From RDYZ01 sp964518905 (GTDB taxonomy: Bacteria; Cyanobacteriota; Cyanobacteriia; Cyanobacteriales; Geitlerinemataceae), in assembly GCA_964518905.1 (NCBI GenBank), contig CAZFJL010000024.1:1-64000 (forward strand): DNA of 64,000 bases. Direction: 5' to 3'. The position numbers and the translations under genes are program-made. Shown one piece after another: positions 1 to 9,071 of this stretch. The notes under the pieces were generated by a model that made no database searches, was not told the origin of the DNA, and was given only the letters and a program-made list of their open reading frames with translations. Position 1 is the first letter of the stretch. Every line of letters begins with the position of its first letter.

Positions 1-146
1 CATTGGTTCACACACTGCTGCTACTGTCACTCATAACTTGTGAAATTGCTATATAAGGATGAGTTTGATCTAAATGATCGATCGATTGATGAGACACGAT
101 CGCCTCCCGCTCAATCGACCATCATGCCGGGTTGCGTTTTCGTATA

Positions 147-1025
147 ATGTCGGAAAACCTCTCGATACTGTCCGACCTGCTTGGGAGCCGTAAATCCGTG
201 GACGAGACCATCCCCGATCGCCCCGTGTTCAATGGGATCGACCCTAAGCTAATTCAAGCCCAGCCCGCTGCCAGCGAGACGAACAGCCAACCGTTACGGG
301 CTGAGGTTCGTACTGAGATTCGCGACGATATTCTTGTGGAGGATTTAGCCCCCCGTCCGACCGAGCCGATCGACGAGCCGCCCCGATCGCGCGATCGCAA
401 CGTTGAGCAGGCGATCGCGCTGCTCGAACACTACAGTTTTGACATTGAGGGGGGATCAGCTCGGGGTTTTGTGACCTATTGGGCGGAGGACTTGCCGAGC
501 GCATGGCTACGTTTGGCGGTACTTGAAGCGCTGTATCAAGGCCGCTATAAGGCGGTTTCGGTCTCGCAAATTTTGGCGCTATGGGAGCGCAAGCAGCAGC
601 CGCACACCCACTTTAACGAGGAATTTGAGCAGTTAATTTGCGATCGGCTGTTTGCCGAGGTCGAGGCCGAAGTCGAGGCCGAAGCCGTCGCGAATGAGTC
701 TGCGATACCCGCAGACGAAGCCGAGACGCCAGCCGCAAACGCAGCAGATTTGACGGGTGATGTCATTCGGCTACCGGAGATCCCGTCGCCCAGTGACGAG
801 GCGATCGCCCCCCAGTCCCCACCCGAGCACACCGCCGAATCTGCCGAATCTGCCGAATCGATCGATCCCGACGCCTCCGATCTGCATTTCCAACGTACTC
901 ACCCCACGCACATCGCCCAATTTGTCCCCGAGGGTGAAAGCCACATCTATGACAAGCTCCGCGATCTGGCGCAGGCGGACGAACCCGAGGACGGGTCGGC
1001 TCCGTCGGCTCCTCCGATTCCCTAG
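147..1025 (+). CDS. Conserved hypothetical protein with a variable acidic C-terminus
   Basis: A protein of about 292 residues. I chose the ATG at 147 (MSENLSIL) over an in-frame TTG at 132. Only residues 86-168 look like a folded domain: a mixed helical segment starting NVEQAIALLEH, followed by YWAEDLPSAW and a region rich in Leu, Trp and charged residues. The flanks are low-complexity and rich in Pro, Glu and Ala, including alternating VEAE and SAE runs. I see no catalytic motif, signal peptide or membrane helix. The restriction-modification gene starts 54 bp downstream on the same strand, so the two could be co-transcribed, but nothing ties their functions together. The function is not recognised. 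The pattern resembles conserved cyanobacterial proteins of unknown role. Confidence 0.7.
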   Translation: MSENLSILSDLLGSRKSVDETIPDRPVFNGIDPKLIQAQPAASETNSQPLRAEVRTEIRDDILVEDLAPRPTEPIDEPPRSRDRNVEQAIALLEHYSFDIEGGSARGFVTYWAEDLPSAWLRLAVLEALYQGRYKAVSVSQILALWERKQQPHTHFNEEFEQLICDRLFAEVEAEVEAEAVANESAIPADEAETPAANAADLTGDVIRLPEIPSPSDEAIAPQSPPEHTAESAESAESIDPDASDLHFQRTHPTHIAQFVPEGESHIYDKLRDLAQADEPEDGSAPSAPPIP

Positions 1026-1079
1026 TCCGTCCGATTCGCGAATCAATACCGCCGATATCAACATCACTACAAACGAACC

Positions 1080-4000
1080 ATGACCACCCAACTTTCGATC
1101 CGCCAGTCGTTAAACAAAGCATTCCGCAAGCTGACGATCGCGCGGGCGTCGTTCGAGACCTTTAGGAGCAAGCTGGGCGATCTACTGGCTGGCGTGGCGG
1201 CGAAACCGGACGAGTCAGAGGAACATTACAAAAATCTGCTGGCGTCGTTTTTTGTGCAGACGTTTTATCCGGCGTCGCGTCAGAAGGGTGATGATGGCGA
1301 GGTTTGGGCGATTAATACGAGCGATCGGATTGATTTGACGATCGCGCGTCAGGTGGGCAAGGGCAAGGCAACGACGGAAGAGATCGGCGTTTTATTTGAG
1401 GTGAAGAAGCCGAAAAATACGGCGGAGATGCCCACGGCGAATCGGTTGAATGTGAAGGCGTTGCAGCAGCTTTTGTATTACTTTTTGCAGGAGCGTTTGA
1501 CGCGAAAAAATGTCCGTATTCGGCATCTGGTGATCACGAATATTCACGAGTGGTTTGTGTTTGATGCGCGGACGATCGAGGCGTTGTTTGTGCGCGATCG
1601 TCAGTTGGTGAAGGATTTCGAGGATTTTGAGGCGGGGCGGTTGAGCTATCGCAAAACTGAGGCGTTTTATAAAAATGCGGCGGCGGCGGCGATCGCGCGT
1701 CACTCTGACAAATTGGAGTACACCTATTTTAATCTTCTGGAGTGTGCGAGTTATCTGGAGTCGGAAGGGGAAGACGATCGTAAACGTCTGATTGACCTAT
1801 ACAAAGTCTTTGCGCCGGAGCATTTATTCGGGCTGCCGTTTGCGAACGATAGCAACTCGCTGAATCAGGCGTTTTATCGTGAGTTGCTGCATATTCTGGG
1901 GCTAGCGGAGCAAAAGCAGAAAAACCAGAAATTAATTGAGCGCCTGCCATTGGGTCAGCGCCATTCGGGGTCATTGCTGGAAAATACGATCATACAAATA
2001 GAGCGACTGAAGAAACTCGATCGCCTGCCGCCGCCGCCTGAAGATGAAGAGATCACCCGAGATGAACACTTGTTCCGTGTGGCGTTGGGCTTAGTGATTA
2101 CGTGGCTAAATCGTATTTTATTTTTGAAGTTGCTCGAAGCACAGCTTTTGACATACCACGCGGGCGATCGCACTTATAAATTTTTGACGATTGATCGGGT
2201 CTCAGACTATCAAGAACTGAGCACGTTATTTTTTGGAGTGTTGGCACATCAGAGCGTCGATCGTAGCCCAACGGTGGCGAAGTTTGCGGCGATTCCGTAT
2301 CTCAACAGTTCGCTGTTTGAGCTGACGGAGTTGGAGCATGAGACGATCTCGATCGATGCGCTGTCGAATTCGCAGGCGATGACGGTGTCTCGTCAAACGG
2401 TGTTGCAGGATGCCAATGGTAACGCTCGTCAGGGTGAAATCAATCCGCTGCGCTATCTGTTTGAGTTTTTGGATGCCTACGATTTCAGTAGTGAAGGTGA
2501 AGGGGCGATTAATGAGCGCCCGAAGTCGTTGATTAGTGCGTCGGTGTTGGGGAAAATTTTCGAGAAGATTAATGGGTATCGAGACGGGTCATTTTTTACG
2601 CCCGGTTATGTGACGATGCACATGTGTCGCGATACGTTGCAGCGGGCGGTTATTCAAAAGTTTAATGAGCAGATTGAAAGCATATCAGCGCGGACATTTG
2701 AGGATTTAAAGGAAGACATTAAGGAGTTTGTTAAACATCACGATCAAGGCCGTGCGGCGGCGCGTCTATCTGCCAATGCGGTGATAGCAGACATCAAGGT
2801 TTGCGATCCGTCGGTGGGGTCGGGTCACTTTTTGGTGTCGGTGCTGAATGAGTTGATCGCGATTAAAAGTGAGTTGGGGATTCTCTGTGATCAAGCCGGA
2901 AATGTATTGGGTAGTTATGAGGCTCAGGTTGAGGAAGATGAGTTAGTTGTCATTCATGATCAGACGGGAGAGCTATTTGTTTATCGCCCGCAAAATCAAA
3001 AGTCTCTAGCCATTCAAAAGGCACTGTTTGAGGAGAAGCGACGAATTATCGAAAATTGTTTATTTGGTGTGGATATCAATGAAAATTCGGTAGCCATTTG
3101 TCAGTTACGGCTTTGGATTGAGCTGTTAAAACATGCGTACTATACGGATACGGACTTAAAAAATTTGGAGACGTTGCCGAATATTGATATCAACATTAAG
3201 TGTGGTAATTCGGTGATTTATCAATATGCGCTAAGACCAAACGATCGAGCCGATATTAAAGGTCAGAGTCAAATCGGTCAGGATATAGTCACACAATATA
3301 AATCGCTGGTGGCTAGTTATTACGAAACGCGTCAATCTAAAGAAAAAAACAAGATAAAAACTAAATTGGCCAAGATTAAGCAATCGGTCAGTCAAGGGTT
3401 TCCGCTAGAAAGTGAGGCTGTGAAGCGGCGAACGGAGCTAGAGAAGGAGTTAGCGCAGATTCGCGATCAGCGATTGTTGTTTGATGATGAAACGGATCGC
3501 AAGGAGCGGGAAAAGGCAGCGGCGAAGCTGGAGGTGCAAATCGCGAAGTTAACGGATGAAATCGAAGAGTATCAATCGGGGCGGATGTTTGAAAAGGCGC
3601 TGGAGTGGCGGTTTGAGTTTCCGGAGGTGTTGGATGCTGAGGGAGATTTTGTCGGGTTTGATGTGATTATCGGCAATCCGCCCTATGTGCGACAGGAGGC
3701 CATTAAGTCATTTAAGCCTTATCTCAAGGAGCTATTTTCGACGTATACGGGTGTGGCGGATCTGTTTGTTTATTTTTATGAGTTGGGGTTACGTTTGCTC
3801 AAGCCGGGTGGACATTTGACGTTTATTTCGTCGAATAAGTATTTTCGGGCGGGGTATGGGGAGAAGTTGCGCGGGTTGTTGTCGGAGGAGACAACGATCG
3901 CGAATCTGATCGATTTTGGTGATTATCCGGTGTTTGAGGAGGCGATCGCCTATCCGAGTATCATCACGCTACGGAAGGGGAAACCGGCGGCGGGTCATGG

Positions 4001-4934
4001 GGTGCGGGCGTTGTCGTGGGATGCGTCGCGATCGGATGATGTGACGCAGTTTCCGGCGGTGTTGGCGTCGGCGGGGCTGGTGGTGCGGCAGTCGGAGCTA
4101 AAGCGGGATGGTTGGCGGTTGGAGTCGGGGGAGGTGTTGGATTTGTTGGCGAAGTTGCGGGGGGCGGGTGTGCCGTTGGGTGAGTATGTGGAGGGGCGGT
4201 TTTATTACGGGATTAAGACGGGGTTTAATGAGGCGTTTGTGGTCGATCGGGTGACGCGCGATCGGTTGGTGGAAGAGGATGCGCGATCGGTTGAGGTGTT
4301 GAAGCCTTATCTTCGCGGGCGGGATGTGAAACGTTGGGTCGTAAGTGATCCAGATTTATGGCTAATTTTTACGCGACGCGGCACAGATATCGATCAATAT
4401 CCAGCGATTAAAAAATATTTAGAGCAATTCAAAGAACGCTTGATGCCAGGAACAGGACGTAAGGCGGGAAGTTATGAATGGTTTGAAATTCAAGATAATG
4501 TTGCTTATTGGCAAGAATTTGAAGGTCAAAAAATAATTTATCCTGATATTTCTTCCTCTTGTATATTTTCTGTTGATAACGAAAACTTTTACCCTGACTG
4601 TACATTGTTTTTAATTCCGAGTTCGAGTCTCTTGCTTTCAGGGATTTTAAATTCATCTTTAAATAGTTTCTTTTTTCCTCAAATTTGTCCAAGAATTCGA
4701 GGCGGATTTATGCGTTTCAAATCGATTTACGTCGAACAAATCCCAATCCCCGATCCCAAAAAAGACCCCGATCGCGTCACCCAAATCGAAACCCTCGTCC
4801 AGCAAATCCTCGACCAAAAACAAACCAACCCCACCGCCGACGTTAGCCAGCTCGAACAGCAAATCGATCGCCACGTCTACCAACTCTACGACCTCACCGA
4901 CGACGAAATCGCGATCGTTGAAGCCGCCACCTAA
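1080..4934 (+). CDS. Type IIG restriction-modification enzyme (Eco57I-like)
   Basis: A single-chain enzyme of 1284 residues expected to methylate adenine N6 and cut DNA near the same site. The N-terminus carries a PD-(D/E)xK-like nuclease pattern: D85 in RIDLTI and E107-V-K109 in LFEVKKPK, with an upstream Glu in SEEHYKN. The methyltransferase core has SAM motif I at about 576 (DPSVGSGHFL), a second nucleotide-pocket motif FGVDINENS, and catalytic motif IV N866-P-P-Y. A long helical insertion rich in Lys and Glu lies between them. The C-terminal 350 residues form the target recognition region, which ends in a helical tail. A BREX PglX enzyme would lack the N-terminal nuclease pattern, and no brx or pgl genes are present. 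The gene stands alone, with no separate specificity or restriction subunit. The DNA of the recognition region, about 4330-4720, is clearly more AT-rich than the rest. Confidence 0.88.
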   Translation: MTTQLSIRQSLNKAFRKLTIARASFETFRSKLGDLLAGVAAKPDESEEHYKNLLASFFVQTFYPASRQKGDDGEVWAINTSDRIDLTIARQVGKGKATTEEIGVLFEVKKPKNTAEMPTANRLNVKALQQLLYYFLQERLTRKNVRIRHLVITNIHEWFVFDARTIEALFVRDRQLVKDFEDFEAGRLSYRKTEAFYKNAAAAAIARHSDKLEYTYFNLLECASYLESEGEDDRKRLIDLYKVFAPEHLFGLPFANDSNSLNQAFYRELLHILGLAEQKQKNQKLIERLPLGQRHSGSLLENTIIQIERLKKLDRLPPPPEDEEITRDEHLFRVALGLVITWLNRILFLKLLEAQLLTYHAGDRTYKFLTIDRVSDYQELSTLFFGVLAHQSVDRSPTVAKFAAIPYLNSSLFELTELEHETISIDALSNSQAMTVSRQTVLQDANGNARQGEINPLRYLFEFLDAYDFSSEGEGAINERPKSLISASVLGKIFEKINGYRDGSFFTPGYVTMHMCRDTLQRAVIQKFNEQIESISARTFEDLKEDIKEFVKHHDQGRAAARLSANAVIADIKVCDPSVGSGHFLVSVLNELIAIKSELGILCDQAGNVLGSYEAQVEEDELVVIHDQTGELFVYRPQNQKSLAIQKALFEEKRRIIENCLFGVDINENSVAICQLRLWIELLKHAYYTDTDLKNLETLPNIDINIKCGNSVIYQYALRPNDRADIKGQSQIGQDIVTQYKSLVASYYETRQSKEKNKIKTKLAKIKQSVSQGFPLESEAVKRRTELEKELAQIRDQRLLFDDETDRKEREKAAAKLEVQIAKLTDEIEEYQSGRMFEKALEWRFEFPEVLDAEGDFVGFDVIIGNPPYVRQEAIKSFKPYLKELFSTYTGVADLFVYFYELGLRLLKPGGHLTFISSNKYFRAGYGEKLRGLLSEETTIANLIDFGDYPVFEEAIAYPSIITLRKGKPAAGHGVRALSWDASRSDDVTQFPAVLASAGLVVRQSELKRDGWRLESGEVLDLLAKLRGAGVPLGEYVEGRFYYGIKTGFNEAFVVDRVTRDRLVEEDARSVEVLKPYLRGRDVKRWVVSDPDLWLIFTRRGTDIDQYPAIKKYLEQFKERLMPGTGRKAGSYEWFEIQDNVAYWQEFEGQKIIYPDISSSCIFSVDNENFYPDCTLFLIPSSSLLLSGILNSSLNSFFFPQICPRIRGGFMRFKSIYVEQIPIPDPKKDPDRVTQIETLVQQILDQKQTNPTADVSQLEQQIDRHVYQLYDLTDDEIAIVEAAT

Positions 4935-5003
4935 CCCCCACCCCATCAAACCCATGCCCGACACCATCATCACAACGATCATTCAAGTGTATTCGTTACG
5001 CCA

Positions 5004-5075
5004 GTAGGGTGGGCACTGCCCACCACGATCAGCCCGCGCATTAGTATCCGTGATGGTGGGCAATGCCCACCCTAC
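5004..5075. repeat. Palindromic dispersed repeat (two inverted arms)
   Basis: Two arms of 22 bp, GTAGGGTGGGCACTGCCCAC followed by CA, and its near-perfect inverse at 5054-5075, flank about 28 bp. Each arm is itself a palindrome centred on GGGCA(C/A)TGCCC. Related sequence appears inside the terminator loop near 40010. This is a small mobile or REP-type repeat. Its right arm runs directly into the truncated VapC sequence. Confidence 0.75.
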
Positions 5076-5276
5076 AAAACTTGAAACCTTATTTCAAACC
5101 TTGGTCGTTCTACCCTGCGACGATCACACCGGACGAATCTACGGCGAAATCAAAGACAAACTCAGACGCAAAGGCCGACCGATTCCCGAAGGTGATATCT
5201 GGATCGCCACGATCGCCAAACAACACGATATGACGCTCATCACCCGAGACTCAGATTTTGATGCCGATAACCAACA
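5076..5276 (+). pseudogene. VapC-like PIN-domain toxin, C-terminal remnant
   Basis: This frame encodes the second half of a PIN-domain toxin: LETLFQTLVVLPCDD, then the helix YGEIKDKLRRKGRPI, then GDIWIATIAKQHDMTLITRDSDFD. This is the conserved acidic and TRDxDF end of VapC proteins. The N-terminal half, which should hold the first catalytic Asp (the LLDTN region), is missing. In its place is the right arm of the palindromic repeat at 5004-5075. The natural C-terminal residues and stop are also lost, because the frame runs on into the out-of-frame start of the next gene. I saw no VapB antitoxin upstream. It is almost certainly inactive. Confidence 0.7.
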
Positions 5277-6206
5277 ATGCCCGACCCAACCGCCCAACCC
5301 AACCCACACCACACCGATCGCTTTCGCCTCGAAACCACCGCCGACGGCTCCCAAACCTTCTACTCCACCGAATTTAACCAGCTCTTTCATAGCCACTTCG
5401 GCGCACACCAAGAAGCCAACGCCAAATTCGTCCAAGTCACCCGCCTCGCCGAACGCGCCGCCCGCCGATCGCACATTACCCTGCTCGACATCTGCTACGG
5501 CCTCGGCTACAACACCGCCGCCGCCCTCACGACCATTTGGCAAGTGAACCCCCAATGTCGCGTTCACTGGTACGGCCTCGAAGCCGATCGCCACGTACCC
5601 CACGCCGCGATCGCCGCCAACCTCCTCGCACCCTGGCCCGAAACCGTCCGCCAAACCCTCACCGACCTCGCCCAATCTGAAACCCTCGATCGTGACACCA
5701 TCCAAGCCCGCCTCCTGATCGGCGACGCCCGCCAAACCATAACCCAACTGCGCGACGCCAACCTGCAAGCCGACGCGATTTTTCTCGACCCCTTCGCCCC
5801 CCCCGACTGCCCCCAACTCTGGAGCGTCGAATTTTTAACCAACATCGCCCACTGTTTAGCCCCCGACGGCGACCTCGCCACCTACTCCTGCGCCGCCGCC
5901 GTCCGATCGGCCCTGATCGCCGCCGGTCTACACATCGGCTCTACCCCGCCCATTGGCCGCAACACCCACGGAACCGCCGCCCGCTGGAACCCCGACCACC
6001 TCACCCCGCTCGATCGCCGCGCCCGCGAACACCTCCAGACCCGCGCCGCCATCCCCTACCGCGACCCCCACAACACCGACACCGCCGACACCCTACGCAC
6101 CCGCCGCCGCGACGAACAAACGCGATCGACCCTCGAAACCACCACCCGCTGGAAAAAACGCTGGCGACAGCCGACAGAAAGCGACGCTACCAACACACAG
6201 CAATAA
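5277..6206 (+). CDS. mnmD: MnmD/MnmC2-like tRNA wobble-uridine methyltransferase
   Basis: A SAM-dependent methyltransferase of the MnmC C1/DUF752 family, expected to convert 5-aminomethyl(-2-thio)uridine at tRNA position 34 to the methylaminomethyl form. Visible motifs are the N-terminal substrate region (GSQTFYSTEFNQLFHSHFGA), SAM motif I D71-ICYGLGYN, the acidic strand WYGLEAD, and the family signature FLD171PFAPP followed by LWSVEFL. The TYSCAAAVR and AAGL segments are also typical. The FAD oxidase half found in enterobacterial MnmC is absent, as in stand-alone MnmD. The C-terminus after residue 255 is rich in Arg and Thr and poorly conserved. The start is the ATG at the junction with the VapC remnant, and no good ribosome-binding site is visible there, so the first few residues are less certain. 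Confidence 0.82.
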   Translation: MPDPTAQPNPHHTDRFRLETTADGSQTFYSTEFNQLFHSHFGAHQEANAKFVQVTRLAERAARRSHITLLDICYGLGYNTAAALTTIWQVNPQCRVHWYGLEADRHVPHAAIAANLLAPWPETVRQTLTDLAQSETLDRDTIQARLLIGDARQTITQLRDANLQADAIFLDPFAPPDCPQLWSVEFLTNIAHCLAPDGDLATYSCAAAVRSALIAAGLHIGSTPPIGRNTHGTAARWNPDHLTPLDRRAREHLQTRAAIPYRDPHNTDTADTLRTRRRDEQTRSTLETTTRWKKRWRQPTESDATNTQQ

Positions 6207-6240
6207 AACACAAATTATTTTGATTGGAGATCAGCCTAGA

Positions 6241-6447
6241 TTAGCCACTCGTCAACGAGACAAACCCCTGACGCACCGCATACAGCAATCTATCGATCAG
6301 GGCGCGATCGGCTTCCTTCAGCTTTTCTTCAAGCAAAGACGCCTGCAAAATCGCGCGAGAGCTTAGAGTCATCGTTCCAGACTCCCACACCTGAAAGTAA
6401 ACGTCAGGCAGGCTGATCGATCGACCACTATTTGGGGAAGGAGACAT
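6241..6447 (-). CDS. Small conserved hypothetical protein (68 aa)
   Basis: A 68-residue protein that is mostly helical after residue 25 (SRAILQASLLEEKLKEADRALIDRLLYAV). It has no signal peptide, membrane helix or Cys motif. It faces mnmD convergently, 34 bp apart. Codon use and the inclusion of CGATCG match the neighbours, which supports it being real. The function is unknown. It resembles short cyanobacterial proteins predicted from genome context, but I cannot place it in a named family. Confidence 0.5.
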   Translation of the reverse strand: MSPSPNSGRSISLPDVYFQVWESGTMTLSSRAILQASLLEEKLKEADRALIDRLLYAVRQGFVSLTSG

Positions 6448-6683
6448 GATTACTTACCACGGGAACCAACACTTATGCATATTCTCACCCACAATAAGGG
6501 GTTATGCCTGTGATGGGTGACACCCCTGATACTGGTCTTGGTAATATTGTCACATAACTTTACTTTGTGGGCTGTGAACGATAGAAATCGTCCTGTGGCG
6601 AAATTGAGAAATCATCATGATTCGTTCCAGATCGAGAATTGGCATAGGAGCCCGAGACGCCCTCTCGATCCAGAATGGACGAA

Positions 6684-7334
6684 TTAGGCGATCGGCTCCG
6701 TTGCCTCCGCACTAGAGCTAACGCCAAAGTAAATCTCGCAAATGTCCGTCGGTAGCGTGGTTTCGAGCTGGGCGATCGCCTTGGGCAAACGTCGGGCAAC
6801 CTCGGCGGCAGAAATCGGATTGCCCTCCGCTTGGAGATAGGCCGCGATGCGCGTTTCGCTCCAGCGGAAGGTTTGGGACATCACGACAATCAGGCGAGCC
6901 AGCGGGTCGAGTACGTCCAGAGACTGCTGGAGATAGCACCAGAGCGGCGGCGGCGCGGTTTCGAGCGAATAGTGAATCGCTTCCACTGGGGGCAGCTCGC
7001 TTTTGTTAATCGCGATCGCGGTCACGTCAATCAGCCAGTTTTGCAGCGTCGCTTGTTCGCCTTGAATCTCGTCTTGCTCGCGCAGATTTAACCCCCGCAT
7101 TTCATAGAACACATGCCGCCAAATCGAGGCGAAGAGGTAGTCCGCCTGGACGGGAGACTTGGCCATATGACGCACGAGGGTATAGACGATCGCGCTGTAA
7201 CGGCAAAAAATCGCGGTAAAGTACTTGCCCGCTTCGGGATGTTGCTGATAGAGCGCGAGTAAATCCCGATCGCTCTGATGAAATAGAGCTTTGACCAGGG
7301 GATGGTTCGCTTCGGTAAATTTTGGAATGTCCAC
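6684..7334 (-). CDS. Divergent sigma-70 family RNA polymerase sigma factor
   Basis: A 216-residue protein that resembles a cyanobacterial group of ECF-like sigma factors. The N-terminal part (SDRDLLALYQQHPEAGKYFTAI, then YSAIVYTLVRHMA) matches the region 2 pattern of a small helix-loop-helix core. The segment ADYLFASIWRHVFYE follows, and then LQNWLIDVTAIAINKSELPPVE. The C-terminal half has LDVLDPLARLIVVMSQTFRWSETRIAAYLQ, a region 4 HTH layout. The typical DNA-contacting residues of housekeeping sigma factors are not conserved, so promoter selectivity is unknown. No anti-sigma gene is adjacent. A large membrane protein gene lies upstream on the same strand, 105 bp away. Confidence 0.7.
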   Translation of the reverse strand: MDIPKFTEANHPLVKALFHQSDRDLLALYQQHPEAGKYFTAIFCRYSAIVYTLVRHMAKSPVQADYLFASIWRHVFYEMRGLNLREQDEIQGEQATLQNWLIDVTAIAINKSELPPVEAIHYSLETAPPPLWCYLQQSLDVLDPLARLIVVMSQTFRWSETRIAAYLQAEGNPISAAEVARRLPKAIAQLETTLPTDICEIYFGVSSSAEATEPIA

Positions 7335-7439
7335 GGCGCGATCGGCTCACAGCAGTTGAAGTCGCTTCTAGAATACCAGTCTCAATTTGCGCTCAACGGT
7401 TTTCGCTTGAGCAATCTCGTCCACGGATCGGTGTGATGC

Positions 7440-8921
7440 TTACAGTTCAGAAGAATCGGTTGCGGCTGGGTTTGCCAATGTTTCGGCCATCAACAGGCGA
7501 TCAGCCTCCGATAGCGTCTCTTCTGGATCGCGATCGGGCACGCCCTTGACGTAATTCAGCTTGATTTCTTCCAAGATTTCGACGAGGGCTTGCTCCAAAT
7601 CCTGCTGTACCAGCTCGTCGCGCAGCTCATCGCGCAACACCCGCTTAAAGTTGTCCGAAAATTCCTCAAAGAGAACGCGACCGTCTTCGTCCTGATAGGC
7701 TTCGGCGAGTCCTTGGCAGGTGGCCTGCGCCAGGGTGTTGGCCAGACTATCGATCGCGTCTTGGGGCATGGCGGCGATGCCGGGAATTCCCGACAGGCTA
7801 CGGTAGAGAGCCGAATCGCCGATCGATCCATGCAGGTTGTAGCGCAATAGACCCGCCACGTCGGGCTGTAGCTGCGGCAAAATCCGCACCAGGGCGAGCT
7901 GAAGCGTGATATCGATCGCGCGTTCAACCTTGTCCGCCGCCCCGACCCGAACATAGTTTGCTTGGGGATTGACGATCGCGCCCACCAATTTACCCTCCTC
8001 GATATCTTCTTTCACCTGGTTAATCAATCGCACCAGCACAAAGGATGACAGTCGATCCGCCAATTGCGCCGCCGGAACGTAGGTAATTTGGGCGATGACG
8101 CGGCGGAGATCGAGTAGCCCCGCGTGCTGCAAACGCACAGTCATGGGGATGACACGCAGCCAGCGATACAGCGGTAAAACGAGAAACAGATCGTACCAGC
8201 GGCGCAACAGCGCATCGATCAGACTGACATCCGGCGTGTTGCGAGCGCTGTACAACGCTTGGAGCAGAAGATCGATCGCGAATAGCGCAATAAAACTGGT
8301 GTCGATCCAGCTAAATTGATCGACAAAACCACCGTCAGCGCCAATTTCTCTCGTGAAGTTTGCTGCCAGTAACGGTCGTAATTTGCTGTCAAAAAAGGTG
8401 AAGGCGCGATCGGGTGTTTCCTGTTCCAGGTAGGCCGCGCTCCAAAACTCATCCCAGGCCACACGACTTGATTGCTGATTGAGCCGATCGCGGATCTGCT
8501 GCTGAAGTTTGCCATAGGCTTCGGTTTGGCCGGAAATCGCAAAGGGATTTTCGATGATGATCTGCTGGCTTTGCGATCGCAGATCGGCCAGCCGTTCGCT
8601 AATTTCAGGAGATCGAAGATCCGCGCCCGCATCCAGCACCTCTTGCAGACGATCGACCGTACCCAGATAACGCTGCGTATCCGGATGCGCTGAAATGCCG
8701 CGCACCGGATCATAAAACGCCACCAGCTCCGGGATCTGCGCCAAATAGCTCGATCGCCAGTGGATATAGGTTGCGTTAAATCCGACCAGCACAACATTAA
8801 TCACGGCCAAAATCGCCAGGGCGCGATTCCAGCCCGTCGCGATCGCCTGGGCGTACTCAAGGCGCGAGCGAAAACCGAAGCGTAGCAGTTGGAGCAGCGG
8901 ATTTGGCGATCGAGACGTCAT
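7440..8921 (-). CDS. Conserved cyanobacterial membrane protein
   Basis: A 493-residue protein. A first hydrophobic segment lies at about 34-50 (ALAILAVINVVLVGF). Two more cluster near 205-225 (FIALFAIDLLLQAL) and 243-262, the latter interrupted by charged residues (RRWYDLFLVLPLYRW). Between them is a roughly 150-residue region with many Gln and Arg, probably outside the membrane. The C-terminal half is soluble and helical and ends in an acidic region (LRDELRDELVQQDLEQALVEILEEIK). I know similar proteins in cyanobacteria only as hypotheticals. It is not a transporter or enzyme by any motif I can see. The sigma-like gene follows it on the same strand. Confidence 0.72.
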   Translation of the reverse strand: MTSRSPNPLLQLLRFGFRSRLEYAQAIATGWNRALAILAVINVVLVGFNATYIHWRSSYLAQIPELVAFYDPVRGISAHPDTQRYLGTVDRLQEVLDAGADLRSPEISERLADLRSQSQQIIIENPFAISGQTEAYGKLQQQIRDRLNQQSSRVAWDEFWSAAYLEQETPDRAFTFFDSKLRPLLAANFTREIGADGGFVDQFSWIDTSFIALFAIDLLLQALYSARNTPDVSLIDALLRRWYDLFLVLPLYRWLRVIPMTVRLQHAGLLDLRRVIAQITYVPAAQLADRLSSFVLVRLINQVKEDIEEGKLVGAIVNPQANYVRVGAADKVERAIDITLQLALVRILPQLQPDVAGLLRYNLHGSIGDSALYRSLSGIPGIAAMPQDAIDSLANTLAQATCQGLAEAYQDEDGRVLFEEFSDNFKRVLRDELRDELVQQDLEQALVEILEEIKLNYVKGVPDRDPEETLSEADRLLMAETLANPAATDSSEL

Positions 8922-9071
8922 AGTATCGAGAACGTGACAGCGTCGTTCGGGGGTCTTGATCGGTGTCGAATGTTAAGTTGATCGCACCGCTCGATCGCAC
9001 CCGATCAAGCCCGAACTGCTATCCAGCCTAACAACGGTCGCGCATTCCACCGGTGGGGTTTTCCGCAACCA

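Noticed and set aside
1080..4934. BREX PglX methyltransferase
   Set aside because: The N-terminal nuclease pattern and lack of brx genes fit a single-chain type IIG enzyme instead.
5139..5816. Gly/Val-rich open frame of 225 codons on the minus strand
   Set aside because: It is a shadow of mnmD. The product is simple in composition and has no domain.
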